In this document: positions 8,769 through 17,858 of the stretch, piece after piece
Position numbering within the stretch: position 1 is the first letter of the stretch
How the letters are laid out: each line of letters starts with the position of its first letter
From: Candidatus Pseudomonas phytovorans
GTDB lineage: Bacteria; Pseudomonadota; Gammaproteobacteria; Pseudomonadales; Pseudomonadaceae
Assembly (NCBI GenBank): GCA_029202525.1
Contig: CP119325.1
Span: 5,926,001-5,990,000 of the forward strand
Direction: 5' to 3'
Length of the DNA stretch: 64,000 nt
Notes under the pieces: generated by a model
Databases searched by the model: none
The model's input: only the letters and a program-made list of their open reading frames with translations
Told to the model about the DNA's origin: nothing
Position numbers and translations under genes: made by a program

Positions 8769-9711
8769 CAGCGCGCCAGCGCAGGCGCAGGTCGACCAGG
8801 CCATCGACTGGCTGGTGAAGCTGCGCTTCGACCGCCCCAGCCCGCGTACCGAGCAGCAATTCCAGCACTGGCTGGCCAGTCACCCGCATAACCCGCTGGC
8901 CTGGCAACGGGTCAGCCACCTTGGCGACGAACTGGCCGGGCTGCCCAAAGACCTGAGCCGGCGTACCCTGGACGGCAGCCAGCGACAGCGCAGCAGCCGC
9001 CGTGACCACCTCAAGCTACTGGCGGTGTTGGCCGTAGGCGGCAGCCTCGGCTGGGCCGCGCGCGAACCGTTGGGCCTGCCAGAACTGCTGGCCGACAGCA
9101 GCACCGCCACGGGTGAGCGGCGCCAGTGGCAAGTCAGCGATGGCAGCCATGTCCAGCTCAACACTGCCAGCGCCATCGACCTGCATTACAGCGCCGAGCA
9201 ACGCCAGCTGGAACTGGTACGTGGCGAAGTCAGCCTGGACAGTAACCCCAATGATACCCGCCCGTTCCACATCGACACCCGCGTCGGATCCCTGGCTACC
9301 CTCAACGGCCAACTGCTGCTGCGCGAAAACGACCAGGGCCTGCTGCTGGCGGTGCGCCGTGGTGAAGTTACCCTGTTCCCCACTTCAGCCTCACCCCGGC
9401 AAGTGCAGCCGGGCGAAACCTTGCAGGTGGGTGCCAACGGCAGTATCCAGGCGGTAACGCTGCACAGCGACCCCTGGGGCTGGACCGACGGCGTGCTCAG
9501 CGTGCAGCAGATGCCACTGGCCGAGTTTGCCGCAGAGCTCGCCCGCTACCGCCCGGGCCTGTTGCGTTGCGCGCCTGAGGTGGCGAACCTGAAGGTGTCA
9601 GGCACCTACCAGTTGGCCGACACCGGTCAGATTCTGCAGTTGCTCACCCGCAGCTTGCCGGTGCGTGTCGACTACAGAACGCGCTATTGGGTGAGCATCG
9701 ACGCAGCCTGA
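8761..9711 (+). CDS. FecR-like transmembrane anti-sigma regulator (copy A)
   Basis: The start at ATG 8761 (or 8755) overlaps the fecI stop. The 316-residue product has an N-terminal DUF4880-like cytoplasmic part (VDQAIDWLVKLRFDRPS; AWQRVSHL), one membrane helix near residues 80-100 (LLAVLAVGGSLGWAA), and a periplasmic FecR domain with the typical GSHVQLNTASAIDL. It would relay ligand-bound receptor status to the sigma factor. Directly downstream is a convergent MFS gene rather than a TonB receptor, so its input receptor must lie elsewhere. Confidence 0.92.
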   Translation: MHDSAPAQAQVDQAIDWLVKLRFDRPSPRTEQQFQHWLASHPHNPLAWQRVSHLGDELAGLPKDLSRRTLDGSQRQRSSRRDHLKLLAVLAVGGSLGWAAREPLGLPELLADSSTATGERRQWQVSDGSHVQLNTASAIDLHYSAEQRQLELVRGEVSLDSNPNDTRPFHIDTRVGSLATLNGQLLLRENDQGLLLAVRRGEVTLFPTSASPRQVQPGETLQVGANGSIQAVTLHSDPWGWTDGVLSVQQMPLAEFAAELARYRPGLLRCAPEVANLKVSGTYQLADTGQILQLLTRSLPVRVDYRTRYWVSIDAA

Positions 9712-9719
9712 AAAGTACA

Positions 9720-10877
9720 TCACTGCGCCACGGAGCGCAGCCGGCCCGCGCGTCGGTACGACTGCCGGGCAAAACATACGAACAAGCCAGCCATCAGCGC
9801 CAGCGCCATGGGCAAGCCATGCGGGGCCACATCCATCGCCGCGCCACTGACCAGCGGCCCGATCAGGCTACCCACCCCCCACAGCAAACCCACGCTGGCA
9901 TTGGCAGTGACCAGGTCCTGGCCTTTGAAACGTTGCCCGATCAGCACCAGCGCCAGGGTATAGATGCCCCCGGCAACCGCTCCCAGTACCACCAGCAGCG
10001 GCCACAGCAGCCAGGTCATGTTCAGCAGCCACGGCAGGCCGATGCCAATCGACATCGCCACCAGCCCGCAGACCAGGTGCAGCCCGGTACGCTCGACCCG
10101 GTCGGCCAACCAGCCCAGCGGCAGCTGGAACAGCATGTCGCCGGCAAACACCATGGTCACCATCAACGCCGCCACACCCACGGCAAAGCCATGGCTGGTG
10201 GCGTACACCGGCAACAGCGACAGCACCACCGCATCGAAGAACGAGAAGAACAGCACCGCCACGCACAACGCCGGTGCCACGCGGAAGAACCCGGCCAGGC
10301 CAAAGCTCTTGTCGCCCTCTTCATGCTCGACATGGTCATTGGGTACAGTCAGCACGATGCACAGCAACGCCAGGCCATAGCACGCAGTGACCACACCGGT
10401 GATCCACGGGCTGTTCGCGCCCAGCACCGCGAGCATGGCCGGGCCCAGCACCTGGAAGCCGGTAAAGCTGGTGGCATAGAGGGCCATGATCTTGCCGCGG
10501 TTATGCTCAGGGCACAGCTCGTTGACCCACGACTCGCCGAGGATGATGGCGATGCCCATACCCAGCCCCAGCCCCAGGCGCAGCAGCGCCAGCAACCACA
10601 ACGAGCCGAAAGCCGATTCGAGCAGTGCGATGCTGACCGTGCAAAGGCTAAAACTCAGCAGATAGATGGTGCGCCGGGTGAGGTGGCGGCAGCAGGCATC
10701 GACCAGAAATGCCGAAAGCATCATGCCCGCAGCGGGGATGGCCGAGATAATGCCGATTTCCAGGGTACTGGCCCCGGCTTCATGCAGCCGCAACGACACC
10801 AGCGGCAGGCTGGCCCCCAGGCTGAAGCCCACGACCGAAACGGCGAACAACAAGCCCGCCAGCAAACGCATGTTCAT
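9720..10877 (-). CDS. MFS transporter, YcaD-like
   Basis: With the start at 10877 (MNMRLLAGLLF, AAGGAG six bases upstream) the protein has 385 residues and about 12 membrane segments. The loop between segments 2 and 3 is replaced by DACCRHLTRRT, and LGLGMGIAIILGESWVNEL resembles the YcaD/YbfB branch of the major facilitator superfamily. Substrate unknown; export of a small molecule in an iron-related neighbourhood is possible. A 45-codon reading frame lies in its leader. The gene converges on fecR with only 8 bases between stops. Confidence 0.88.
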   Translation of the reverse strand: MNMRLLAGLLFAVSVVGFSLGASLPLVSLRLHEAGASTLEIGIISAIPAAGMMLSAFLVDACCRHLTRRTIYLLSFSLCTVSIALLESAFGSLWLLALLRLGLGLGMGIAIILGESWVNELCPEHNRGKIMALYATSFTGFQVLGPAMLAVLGANSPWITGVVTACYGLALLCIVLTVPNDHVEHEEGDKSFGLAGFFRVAPALCVAVLFFSFFDAVVLSLLPVYATSHGFAVGVAALMVTMVFAGDMLFQLPLGWLADRVERTGLHLVCGLVAMSIGIGLPWLLNMTWLLWPLLVVLGAVAGGIYTLALVLIGQRFKGQDLVTANASVGLLWGVGSLIGPLVSGAAMDVAPHGLPMALALMAGLFVCFARQSYRRAGRLRSVAQ

Positions 10878-10960
10878 GTACCACTCCTTGCAAACCGAAA
10901 AGACGTGCAGACACAGGCGCGCACGCCGGGGCGGCGAGCGACGCAAAAGCGCAGATCAGT

Positions 10961-11098
10961 TCAGGCGAGGTGTGGTGAAAAGGTGAAGGCGAACAGCACG
11001 CTGCGGCGACGCTTGAGCACCGTGTCGCTCGGCCAGGCACGACGCATGGCCTGGAGGGCAGGCTGGCGGGCATTGGGCAGGGACTGGGTACGGCGCAT
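10961..11098 (-). CDS. Possible 45-residue arginine-rich leader ORF
   Basis: An ATG-initiated frame of 46 codons encodes a basic peptide beginning MRRTQSLPNAR and ending FAFTFSPHLA, with LKRRRSVLF in the middle. It starts about 33 bases after the predicted start of transcription of the promoter at 11138-11167 and ends 83 bases before the MFS start, so it would be the first frame of that transcript. There is no strong Shine-Dalgarno sequence. It may be a regulatory leader peptide, a free small protein, or chance. Confidence 0.3.
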   Translation of the reverse strand: MRRTQSLPNARQPALQAMRRAWPSDTVLKRRRSVLFAFTFSPHLA

Positions 11099-11137
11099 TG
11101 CGTTGGCTACTTTGTGGGTGGTTGAAAAAGAGGCGGC

Positions 11138-11167
11138 ACTCTAGGCCAACGGTGATCAGGTCGTCAA
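11138..11167 (-). promoter_or_regulatory. Predicted sigma-70 promoter for the leader ORF and MFS gene
   Basis: On the minus strand, TTGACG (11167-11162) and TAGAGT (11143-11138) are separated by 18 bases. The stretch 10878-11198 otherwise holds only the 45-codon frame and a terminator-like hairpin at 11174-11195 (GGGGCTGC/GCAGCCCC) downstream of fsr. Confidence 0.45.
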
Positions 11168-11198
11168 TTGTCGGGGCTGCAAGGCAGCCCCGGCTTTA

Positions 11199-12413
11199 TC
11201 AGCGCTTACCGGTACTCGGCAAGAACACCGCCAACAACCCGAACAGCGGCAGGAACGAGCACAGCCCATACACATACTCGATACCGCGCAGGTCGGCCAC
11301 ATACCCCAGCAGCGCCGCACCAATGCCGCCAAAGCCGAACATCAGCCCGAAGAAGATCCCGGCGATCATGCCCACGCTACCCGGCACCAGCTCTTGGGCA
11401 TACACCACGATGGCGGAAAACGCCGAAGCCAGGATAAAACCGATCACCACGCTCAGCACGCTGGTCCAGAACAGGTCGGCATACGGCAGCGCCAAGGTGA
11501 ATGGCGTGACACCCAGGATCGAGAACCAGATCACGGCTTTACGCCCGATGCGGTCACCGATCGGGCCGCCAAAGAACGTGCCCGCCGCCACCGCGCCCAG
11601 GAACAGGAACAGGTGCAACTGCGAACTGGCCACCGACACATCGAACTTCTCGATCAGGTAGAAGGTGAAGTAGCTGGTGAAGCTGGCCATGTAGAAGTAC
11701 TTGGAGAACACCAGCAGGCCCAGCACGATCAGCGCCGCAATCACCCGATTGCGGGAAATGCCATGGGTGGCCTGCACCGCCTTGCGCGCCTTGGCCTGAG
11801 TCAGGTGTTCCTTGTACCAGCCGCGCAGCATCAGGGTTACACCGAGGAAGAACAGTGCGGCCAGGCCGAACCAGGCCACGTGGGTCTGGCCGAACGGAAT
11901 GACGATGGCTGCGGCCAGCAGCGGGCCCAATGCGGAGCCGGTGTTGCCGCCAACCTGGAAGGTCGACTGGGCCAGGCCGAAGCGCCCGCCAGAAGCCAGG
12001 CGCGCAATACGCGAGGTTTCCGGGTGGAACGTCGACGAGCCAATCCCTACCAGCGCCGAGGCCAGCAGAATCATCGGGAAGCTGCCGACGAAGGCCAGCA
12101 TCACGATGCCCACCAACGTGCACAAGGTGCCCATCGGCAACAGGTTTGGCGTTGGTCGGCGGTCAGTAAAAAAGCCGACCCAGGGTTGCAGCAGCGAAGC
12201 AGTGATCTGGAACGTCAGGGTAATCAGGCCGATCTGGGCAAAGCTCAGGTCGTAATTGGCCTTGAGCATCGGGTAGATCGCCGGTAGCACCGACTGGATC
12301 AGGTCGTTGATCAGGTGCGCCAGGGCGCAGAAACCGATGATACGCATTACCAGCGGCGTCGCTTGGCTCGCCGCTGCGCTGGTGGACGCCGTGGAGGCGC
12401 TACTGGTGGCCAT
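11199..12413 (-). CDS. fsr: Fosmidomycin-resistance-type MFS exporter
   Basis: Reading from ATG 12413 gives 404 residues and 12 predicted membrane helices. Several segments match E. coli Fsr closely as I recall it: AHLINDLIQSVLPAIYP, GLITLTFQITASLLQPWVG, FHPETSRIARLASGGR, FSKYFYMASFTSYFTFYL and IGFILASAFSAIVVYAQEL. It should be an inner-membrane drug/H+ antiporter. An in-frame start at 12461 is possible but has weaker support. It is divergent from the orphan fecR and shares with it a 182-base gap that carries a Fur-like site. Confidence 0.9.
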   Translation of the reverse strand: MATSSASTASTSAAASQATPLVMRIIGFCALAHLINDLIQSVLPAIYPMLKANYDLSFAQIGLITLTFQITASLLQPWVGFFTDRRPTPNLLPMGTLCTLVGIVMLAFVGSFPMILLASALVGIGSSTFHPETSRIARLASGGRFGLAQSTFQVGGNTGSALGPLLAAAIVIPFGQTHVAWFGLAALFFLGVTLMLRGWYKEHLTQAKARKAVQATHGISRNRVIAALIVLGLLVFSKYFYMASFTSYFTFYLIEKFDVSVASSQLHLFLFLGAVAAGTFFGGPIGDRIGRKAVIWFSILGVTPFTLALPYADLFWTSVLSVVIGFILASAFSAIVVYAQELVPGSVGMIAGIFFGLMFGFGGIGAALLGYVADLRGIEYVYGLCSFLPLFGLLAVFLPSTGKR

Positions 12414-12505
12414 GTGCCTGAATCTCCGTCCGCAGTTTGGGATCCGATTATCAAGAAACAAATAGATACATAGCTACCTTTTTTATCCCTCTGTCGCAAC
12501 GTACT

Positions 12506-12520
12506 TGAAAATGGTTCTCA
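12506..12520. promoter_or_regulatory. Probable Fur box between fsr and orphan fecR
   Basis: TGAAAATGGTTCTCA matches TGATAAT-G-ATTATCA at 12 of 15 positions. It is 75 bases before the fecR start and 92 bases before fsr, and lies in an AT-rich patch. It predicts iron repression of at least the fecR gene. Confidence 0.5.
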
Positions 12521-12595
12521 ATATAATTAGCATCCTCTGCCTATATCCCTGTCATCGTTGGGCGAAACGGCCCCTATCGTGAGCAGACTGACCCC

Positions 12596-13528
12596 ATGAG
12601 CCCGATGCCCGCCAAGCAGCTGCAGCCCGACCCACAGCAAGAAGCGCTGGAGTGGTTTTCGCTGATGCGCCAGCCCGGTTGCGATGAATCCCAGCGCCAG
12701 GCATTTGCAGCCTGGTGCCAGGTAACAGAGAACGCCCACGCCTACGCCGAGCTGGAGACGTTCTGGCAACAGCTGCAACCACCGCCCGCCCGCCCCCGCC
12801 CGCGGCATGTAACGGTGCGCCGCAGCCACCTGGGCAAATGGTTGGCGCTGGTGTTTCTGTTCGGGTTGGCCGCCGCAGCCTTCCTGTACTGGCCGCTGAT
12901 GCAGCGCCTGGCCAGCGAGTTGCACACCGACGTGGGGGAACGCCGCAGCACACGCTTGGCGGATGGCACGACCCTGAACCTGGACAGCGCCAGCGCAATG
13001 AACGTCGACCTGCGCGGCCGCACTCGCCAGTTGCACCTGGTGCAGGGCCAGGTGTACCTGGAAGTCGTGCTCGACGGGCGGGCCATGGAAGTGGACGTCG
13101 GCAGCGCACGTATCCAGGTCTTCGGCACCCGCCTGCAGGTAGCTCGCCATGCCGATCATGATGAACTCGTGGTACTCAGTGGCAAGGCCATGGTCACCCA
13201 AGGTGGCGAGCAGCGTATGGTCTCGGCCGGTGAGCGGGTCACCTTCGATGACACACGCATCGACCCGGTACAGAAGGCTGACCTGAAAACCGCCGACAGC
13301 TGGCGCAACGGCCGCCTGAAAGCCACCGACATGCCATTGGGGCAGGTGCTGCAGCGCCTTGCCGGCTACCAGGGGCAGCGGGTGTGGATGATGGACGAAC
13401 AAATGGCTCATCGGCGCGTCAGCGGTGATTTCAACCTCGACCAGCCTGGCGAAAGCCTGCAATCCCTGGCGGCGGCCCAGCATCTGCAGCTTCAGGGCGT
13501 ACTCGGGCACTGGCTTGTGGTGCGCTGA
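12596..13528 (+). CDS. Orphan FecR-like anti-sigma regulator (copy C)
   Basis: A 310-residue FecR/PupR-family protein. The N-terminal domain has QEALEWFSLMRQPGC and AFAAWCQVTENAHAYAELETFW, a single membrane helix lies near residues 82-100 (LALVFLFGLAAAAFLYW), and the periplasmic domain includes GTTLNLDSASAMNVDLRG and VFGTRLQVARH. No sigma-factor gene is next to it: only 182 bases separate it from fsr and the next feature is a tRNA. It may pair with one of the two neighbouring FecI factors or act on a distant one. Confidence 0.9.
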   Translation: MSPMPAKQLQPDPQQEALEWFSLMRQPGCDESQRQAFAAWCQVTENAHAYAELETFWQQLQPPPARPRPRHVTVRRSHLGKWLALVFLFGLAAAAFLYWPLMQRLASELHTDVGERRSTRLADGTTLNLDSASAMNVDLRGRTRQLHLVQGQVYLEVVLDGRAMEVDVGSARIQVFGTRLQVARHADHDELVVLSGKAMVTQGGEQRMVSAGERVTFDDTRIDPVQKADLKTADSWRNGRLKATDMPLGQVLQRLAGYQGQRVWMMDEQMAHRRVSGDFNLDQPGESLQSLAAAQHLQLQGVLGHWLVVR

Positions 13529-13623
13529 AACCACGCCCGGCGGCTAAGTTTTTGAAAGCGTGCAAATTTTTTTTGAAATGAGTGTTGACAGAGGGTCCGT
13601 TCAAGAGAATAATGCGCGCCATT

Positions 13624-13700
13624 GGCTACATAGCTCAGTTGGTTAGAGCATAGCATTCATAATGCTGGGGTCCGGGGTTCAAGTCCCTGTGTAGCCACCA
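13624..13700 (+). tRNA. tRNA-Met (anticodon CAT)
   Basis: 77 nt with encoded CCA. The acceptor stem GGCTACA pairs with TGTAGCC; the D arm is AGCTCAGTTGGTTAGAGC; the anticodon stem TAGCA/TGCTG encloses the loop TTCATAA with anticodon CAT; and the T loop is TTCAAGT. The layout is that of an elongator tRNA-Met; lysidine-modified tRNA-Ile also has CAT in the gene and is the alternative. A Rho-independent terminator follows. Confidence 0.95.
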
Positions 13701-13710
13701 AACAAGACGA

Positions 13711-13738
13711 AGGGCTTACCGCAAGGTAAGCCCTTTTT
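13711..13738 (+). terminator. Rho-independent terminator of tRNA-Met
   Basis: The 10-bp stem AGGGCTTACC / GGTAAGCCCT with loop GCAA is followed by TTTT. Confidence 0.85.
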
Positions 13739-13804
13739 CTTTGCCTGCGAAAAACCTCAGACGTTTCACTCAGCCCCCACAAGGACCGAGTGAAACCCAG
13801 GACT

Positions 13805-16312
13805 TCAGAATTCCAGCTTGGAACTCAGCATGAAGTTACGCGGCTCGCCATAAGAGGCACTGTTGAAGTTGTCGTCGAACGAGCTGAAGTACTTTTCATC
13901 GAACAGGTTGTTCACGGTCACGGTCGCCGACCACTGCCGAGTGAACTGGTAGCGGGCCATCAGGCCAGCAGTGGCATAGTCCCCCTGCTTGATCTTCACC
14001 GGGTTACTGACCTGCCAGGGAGTCGCGGTAAAATGCATGCCGCTCTGCCAGTTCACACCACCGCCTACGGTCAGCCGCTCCAGTTCACCCGTCAGCTGAT
14101 ACGTAGTCCAGAGCTTGAACATGTCCATAGGGATAGTGGTCTTGACCCGCTCGCCGTCGTTGTCCTTGACCCTGGAGTGGGTATAACTGGCTGCCAGGTT
14201 CCAGCCCGTCGCCAGTTCTCCGCTCACCTCCATGTCGATACCACGGGTGGTGGTCTTTTCCGCGCGATAGGCCGTGATCAGCCCATCACTGCCCGCCACG
14301 GTGCCATCGGCCACGGCATCGTTGTCCAGCTTGACCTCGTACACCGCGACAGCGGTATTCAGGCGGCCGCCGAAGTATTCGCTCTTCAGGCCGATCTCGT
14401 AGTTGTCCCCTTCGCGCGGCTCAAGCAGCTTGCCTGCCTGATTTCGATAGGGCTGCGGCTTGAAGATGCTGGTGTAGCTGGCATAGACCGAGTGCACGTC
14501 GTTCAGGTCGTAGACCACGCCAGCATAAGGTGTCACTTCACCGGTGACCTTGACTGAGTCGTCGGTGTCGTAAGGCTGCAGGCTGGCAACGTGATAATGG
14601 AACAGGGCGTCGTACTGGTAATTGCTGACCCGCGCACCCAGGATCACCGACAGGTCATCCGTCGGTTTGAGACGCGTCGCCAGGTAAGCCCCGGTCTGGC
14701 GCTGATCGATGTCATCGTCTTCACGGTTGAAGTTATAGGACGGCGTCGGGCCGTGGTTGTCCCAGGCCCAGATGTTCACCGGCACGCCGCTGACACCATT
14801 GTTGCTGCTGCCATTGGCCAGCAGGTTGCCAAAGCCGTTACGACGGTTCTCATAGCTCTGGTAATTGAAGCCCATCAGCAGCTCGTGCTCACGCCCCAGC
14901 AACTGGAACGGGCCACTGAGCATCACATCGATACCGCGCTGCTTCTGGGTGTTGTCACCCTTGGTGGCGGTATAACGCAAACCCTCACCTGTAGCCGGGT
15001 TGACCACGCCAGTGGTGGTGCCAACAATCACCGAATCGTAGTCGCGAGTGCCATACAGGTAATTGGCAGAGAGCTTGAGTGCCCAGCCCTCGCCCAGGCG
15101 ATGCTCAAGCGAGGCGAATGTATTGACCGACTCTTGATGGTTGCTGCTATCGCGGCTGGCACCGTTGTATGAGCGCGGCATACGGTATTGGAAACCGCGC
15201 CCCGAGCCATCGGTGGCCACCGCCGGAAGGCCTGTGGTGGAAAAACCACGCGGGTCGCTGTCCAGATACTCCACGCCCAGGGTGAACAGGGTATCCGGGG
15301 ACAAGTCCATCTCGCTGACGCCATACACGATGGTTTTTTGCTGCTGCAGGTGGTCGGTGAAGCTGTTGCCCTGCTGGTACGCCGCCACCGCACGACCGCG
15401 CACCGCACCGTTGTCGGTCAGTGGGCCGGAAACATCCACTTCGGTGCGGTACAGGTCCCATGAACCGAGCCCGCCACTGATGTAGCCCTGGAAATGCTCC
15501 GTGGGCTTCTTGCGCACAAGGTTTACCGTGCCGGACGGGTCGCCCGCCCCCGTCAACAAACCGGTAGCGCCCCGCACCACTTCGACCCGGTCGTAGATGG
15601 CCATGTCCGAAAGCGCCTGGGGCAGCGCCTGGCTGAACGCGAACGTGGTGGTGGGCATGCCGTCGTACTGGTAGTTGTCGATCGCCAGCCCCCGGGAGAA
15701 CACGTACAGGCGATCACTGCCCGGGCTCTGCACATTGATCCCGGGCGTTTGTTCGAGCACCTGTCCGATGCTACGCAAGTTCTGATCCTCCATCCGCTGG
15801 CGGGTCATTACGCTGACTGACTGCGGCGTCTCGCGCAGGCTCAGGTTGAGCTTGGTGGCGGCGTTGCTGATACCGGTGGTGTAGGAGCCGCTGCCTTCGG
15901 TAATGCTGCCCGGCATCTGGCTGTTGATGGTGGTCGCCCCTAACTCCAGCGCCTGCTCATTGGCTGGCACGTTGACCAGTACAAAACCATCGGCACTCCC
16001 CTGCGCTTGCAGCGCCTGCCCGCCTAGCAGCACGGCAAACCCTTCCTGCACGCCGTAGCTACCCTGCACCCCCGCGCTTCGCCGCCCATCTACCTGGCTG
16101 GCATCGAACGAAATCGCCACGCCGGCCTGACGGGCAAAGCTGCTGAGTACATCACCCAACGTGCCCGCCGGGATGTCATAGCGTTGCACCTGCTGCTGGG
16201 CGACCGCAACCGGAGCCAGCAGCAGTGGCAGGCTGCCCAGCCCCAGGTGAATACCCAATGCCAGCGCATTGCGAGGCGTGAAAGGGATGCGCGCGCGCAA
16301 GTTCGAAAGCAT
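13805..16312 (-). CDS. TonB-dependent siderophore receptor with N-terminal signalling domain
   Basis: An 835-residue outer-membrane receptor. A signal peptide ends near APVAVAQ. The next 70 or so residues are a secretin/TonB short N-terminal (STN) domain (YDIPAGTLGDVLSSFARQAGVAISFD), which signals to a FecR protein. The plug follows (SVMTRQRMEDQNLRSIGQVLEQTPGI; VEVVRGATGLLTGAGDPSGTVNLVRKKP), then a 22-strand barrel ending in F (SSKLEF). FpvA/FoxA-like ferric-siderophore receptors are the closest type; the ligand is unknown. The gene is downstream of fecI-fecR copy B on the same strand, the standard regulatory triad. Confidence 0.95.
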   Translation of the reverse strand: MLSNLRARIPFTPRNALALGIHLGLGSLPLLLAPVAVAQQQVQRYDIPAGTLGDVLSSFARQAGVAISFDASQVDGRRSAGVQGSYGVQEGFAVLLGGQALQAQGSADGFVLVNVPANEQALELGATTINSQMPGSITEGSGSYTTGISNAATKLNLSLRETPQSVSVMTRQRMEDQNLRSIGQVLEQTPGINVQSPGSDRLYVFSRGLAIDNYQYDGMPTTTFAFSQALPQALSDMAIYDRVEVVRGATGLLTGAGDPSGTVNLVRKKPTEHFQGYISGGLGSWDLYRTEVDVSGPLTDNGAVRGRAVAAYQQGNSFTDHLQQQKTIVYGVSEMDLSPDTLFTLGVEYLDSDPRGFSTTGLPAVATDGSGRGFQYRMPRSYNGASRDSSNHQESVNTFASLEHRLGEGWALKLSANYLYGTRDYDSVIVGTTTGVVNPATGEGLRYTATKGDNTQKQRGIDVMLSGPFQLLGREHELLMGFNYQSYENRRNGFGNLLANGSSNNGVSGVPVNIWAWDNHGPTPSYNFNREDDDIDQRQTGAYLATRLKPTDDLSVILGARVSNYQYDALFHYHVASLQPYDTDDSVKVTGEVTPYAGVVYDLNDVHSVYASYTSIFKPQPYRNQAGKLLEPREGDNYEIGLKSEYFGGRLNTAVAVYEVKLDNDAVADGTVAGSDGLITAYRAEKTTTRGIDMEVSGELATGWNLAASYTHSRVKDNDGERVKTTIPMDMFKLWTTYQLTGELERLTVGGGVNWQSGMHFTATPWQVSNPVKIKQGDYATAGLMARYQFTRQWSATVTVNNLFDEKYFSSFDDNFNSASYGEPRNFMLSSKLEF

Positions 16313-16389
16313 GTTCCCGATACTCCGTTATGTTGGCTTACGACAAGGACGCACGGAAATCGAGAACTGGAAGCAGGTGGGAATATTTT

Positions 16390-17340
16390 TTATCTGGTTT
16401 CGGGCGCCGACAGGGAGCGCACCCGCGTGATCCAGGGCGTGTAGTGGTCGATTTCCAGCGCAAGGCTGCGCGCCAGCAGGCGCAATGCGCGCTCGCTGTC
16501 GTCGGCTGGCAATACCGCGGTCACGCGGATGTTTGCCAAGGCTTTGCGATCGAACAGCAGATAGCCCGGATGGTTGCGGCTCAATTGCTCAAGCACTTCG
16601 ATCAGCGGGCGCTCACGCACTACCAACTGGCGCTGCGCCCAAGCCTGCTCCACCCCCCTGCCGTCGATGGCTTGCTCTTCGCCCGGCCCGCTGGCATCGA
16701 AATGCAGTTGGTGACCTGCCGTTACCACCCGGCGCTGGCCATGGCTATCGACCTCGGTACTGGACTCGATCATCGCCAGGCGCGAGCCGTCGCCCAGCTG
16801 CTCCACCACAAAACGCGTACCCAGCGCCCGCACGCTGCCATGCTCGGTCACCACCTTGAATGGGCGCGTGGCATCTTTGGCCACATCCACCAGGATTTCC
16901 CCGCGCAGCAGATGCACCGTGCGCGTGCGGCCATCGAAGTCCAGATTCACGGCAGAGCCGCCTTCCAGCCTGAGCAGGCTGCCATCCGGCAGCTGCCGCG
17001 TAGCCCATTCACCGCTGCCGGTACGGATGTCGGCCAACAAGTAACCCGGCCCCTGCTGCACGAACAGCCCTAGCGGCAAGGCCAGCACTGCGGCCAAAGC
17101 GAGCGCTTTCAGGCCCTGGGCCGAACGCCGCTGCTGCTTGAACGCCAGCAGTGCACTGCGCGCTGGCGCCTGCTTTAGCACCTGCAAGGGGGCAAGGGTT
17201 TCCTGCATGCGCTGGAAGGCTTCGAGGTGTTCGCTGTCCAGAGCCAACCAGACGCGGAAGGCCTCACGGTCGCGGCCGCTGGGCTGATCGTCCAGGCGCA
17301 CCAGCCATTCGGCAGCTTCGTGAAGAATTTCCGGGCTCAC
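16390..17340 (-). CDS. FecR-like anti-sigma regulator (copy B)
   Basis: I choose the GTG at 17340 because it forms a GTGA overlap with the stop of the upstream fecI, implying translational coupling; an in-frame ATG at 17367 would add nine residues. The product has about 316 residues: N-terminal ILHEAAEWLVRLDDQPSG and FRVWLALDSEHLEAFQRM, one membrane helix near 80-100 (LALAAVLALPLGLFVQQG), and the periplasmic FecR domain with GSLLRLEGGSAVNLDFDG. It should transmit the signal from the receptor encoded 77 bases downstream to FecI copy B. Confidence 0.93.
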   Translation of the reverse strand: MSPEILHEAAEWLVRLDDQPSGRDREAFRVWLALDSEHLEAFQRMQETLAPLQVLKQAPARSALLAFKQQRRSAQGLKALALAAVLALPLGLFVQQGPGYLLADIRTGSGEWATRQLPDGSLLRLEGGSAVNLDFDGRTRTVHLLRGEILVDVAKDATRPFKVVTEHGSVRALGTRFVVEQLGDGSRLAMIESSTEVDSHGQRRVVTAGHQLHFDASGPGEEQAIDGRGVEQAWAQRQLVVRERPLIEVLEQLSRNHPGYLLFDRKALANIRVTAVLPADDSERALRLLARSLALEIDHYTPWITRVRSLSAPETR

Positions 17341-17858
17341 AGGCAGGCCTCTGCTGCCGCGTGGCATGCCAGAAGCGCCTGCACCAGGTAACCTTGCACA
17401 CTCTTGGTGGACACCTGCAGGCGCTCGGCGATTTCGCTATGGCTCAGGCCTTCAAGATGGCGTAGCACAAACGCCTGGCGTACTCGCGGTTGCATGCGCG
17501 ACAGGGCCCGGTCGATCTGTTCCAGCGCTTGTATTGCAGCGTGAATCTGCTCGGGTGAAGGCGCTTGCTCCATTTGCTCTGCATGCAGTGCCAACGCCTC
17601 CCGATAGGCCTGCTCCAGCTTGTGCCGACGGCCACGGTCGATCAGCAGGCGCCGCGCCACAGTTGCCAGCAGAGCCCGTGGCTCACGGGGGGCAACATAA
17701 CTGCCGGCAGTGAGCAAACGGACAAAGGTATCCTGGGCCATGTCGGCCGCATGCTGAGGGCAGTTCAGGCGCTGACGCAACCACACCAGCAACCAACTGT
17801 GATAGCCCTTGTACAAGGCATCCAGACTGTCGGCGGCGGCGGTTGGGGTAGGTTTCAT
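17337..17858 (-). CDS. FecI-like ECF sigma factor (copy B)
   Basis: From ATG 17858 the product has 173 residues; a TTG at 17873 would add five. Region 2 shows QHAADMAQDTFVRLL and LLATVARRLLIDRGRRH, and region 4 shows HLEGLSHSEIAERLQVSTKSVQGYL. It is the first gene of a fecI-fecR-receptor operon on the minus strand and should activate the receptor gene when the cognate ferric siderophore is bound. No clear Fur box is visible upstream. Confidence 0.93.
   Translation of the reverse strand: MKPTPTAAADSLDALYKGYHSWLLVWLRQRLNCPQHAADMAQDTFVRLLTAGSYVAPREPRALLATVARRLLIDRGRRHKLEQAYREALALHAEQMEQAPSPEQIHAAIQALEQIDRALSRMQPRVRQAFVLRHLEGLSHSEIAERLQVSTKSVQGYLVQALLACHAAAEACL

Noticed and set aside
9687..11144. 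A 485-codon plus-strand frame rich in Gln, His and Arg
   Set aside because: It is antisense to the YcaD-like transporter, which shows 12 membrane helices and a good ribosome-binding site; the Gln/His/Arg composition is typical of the complement of a membrane protein gene.
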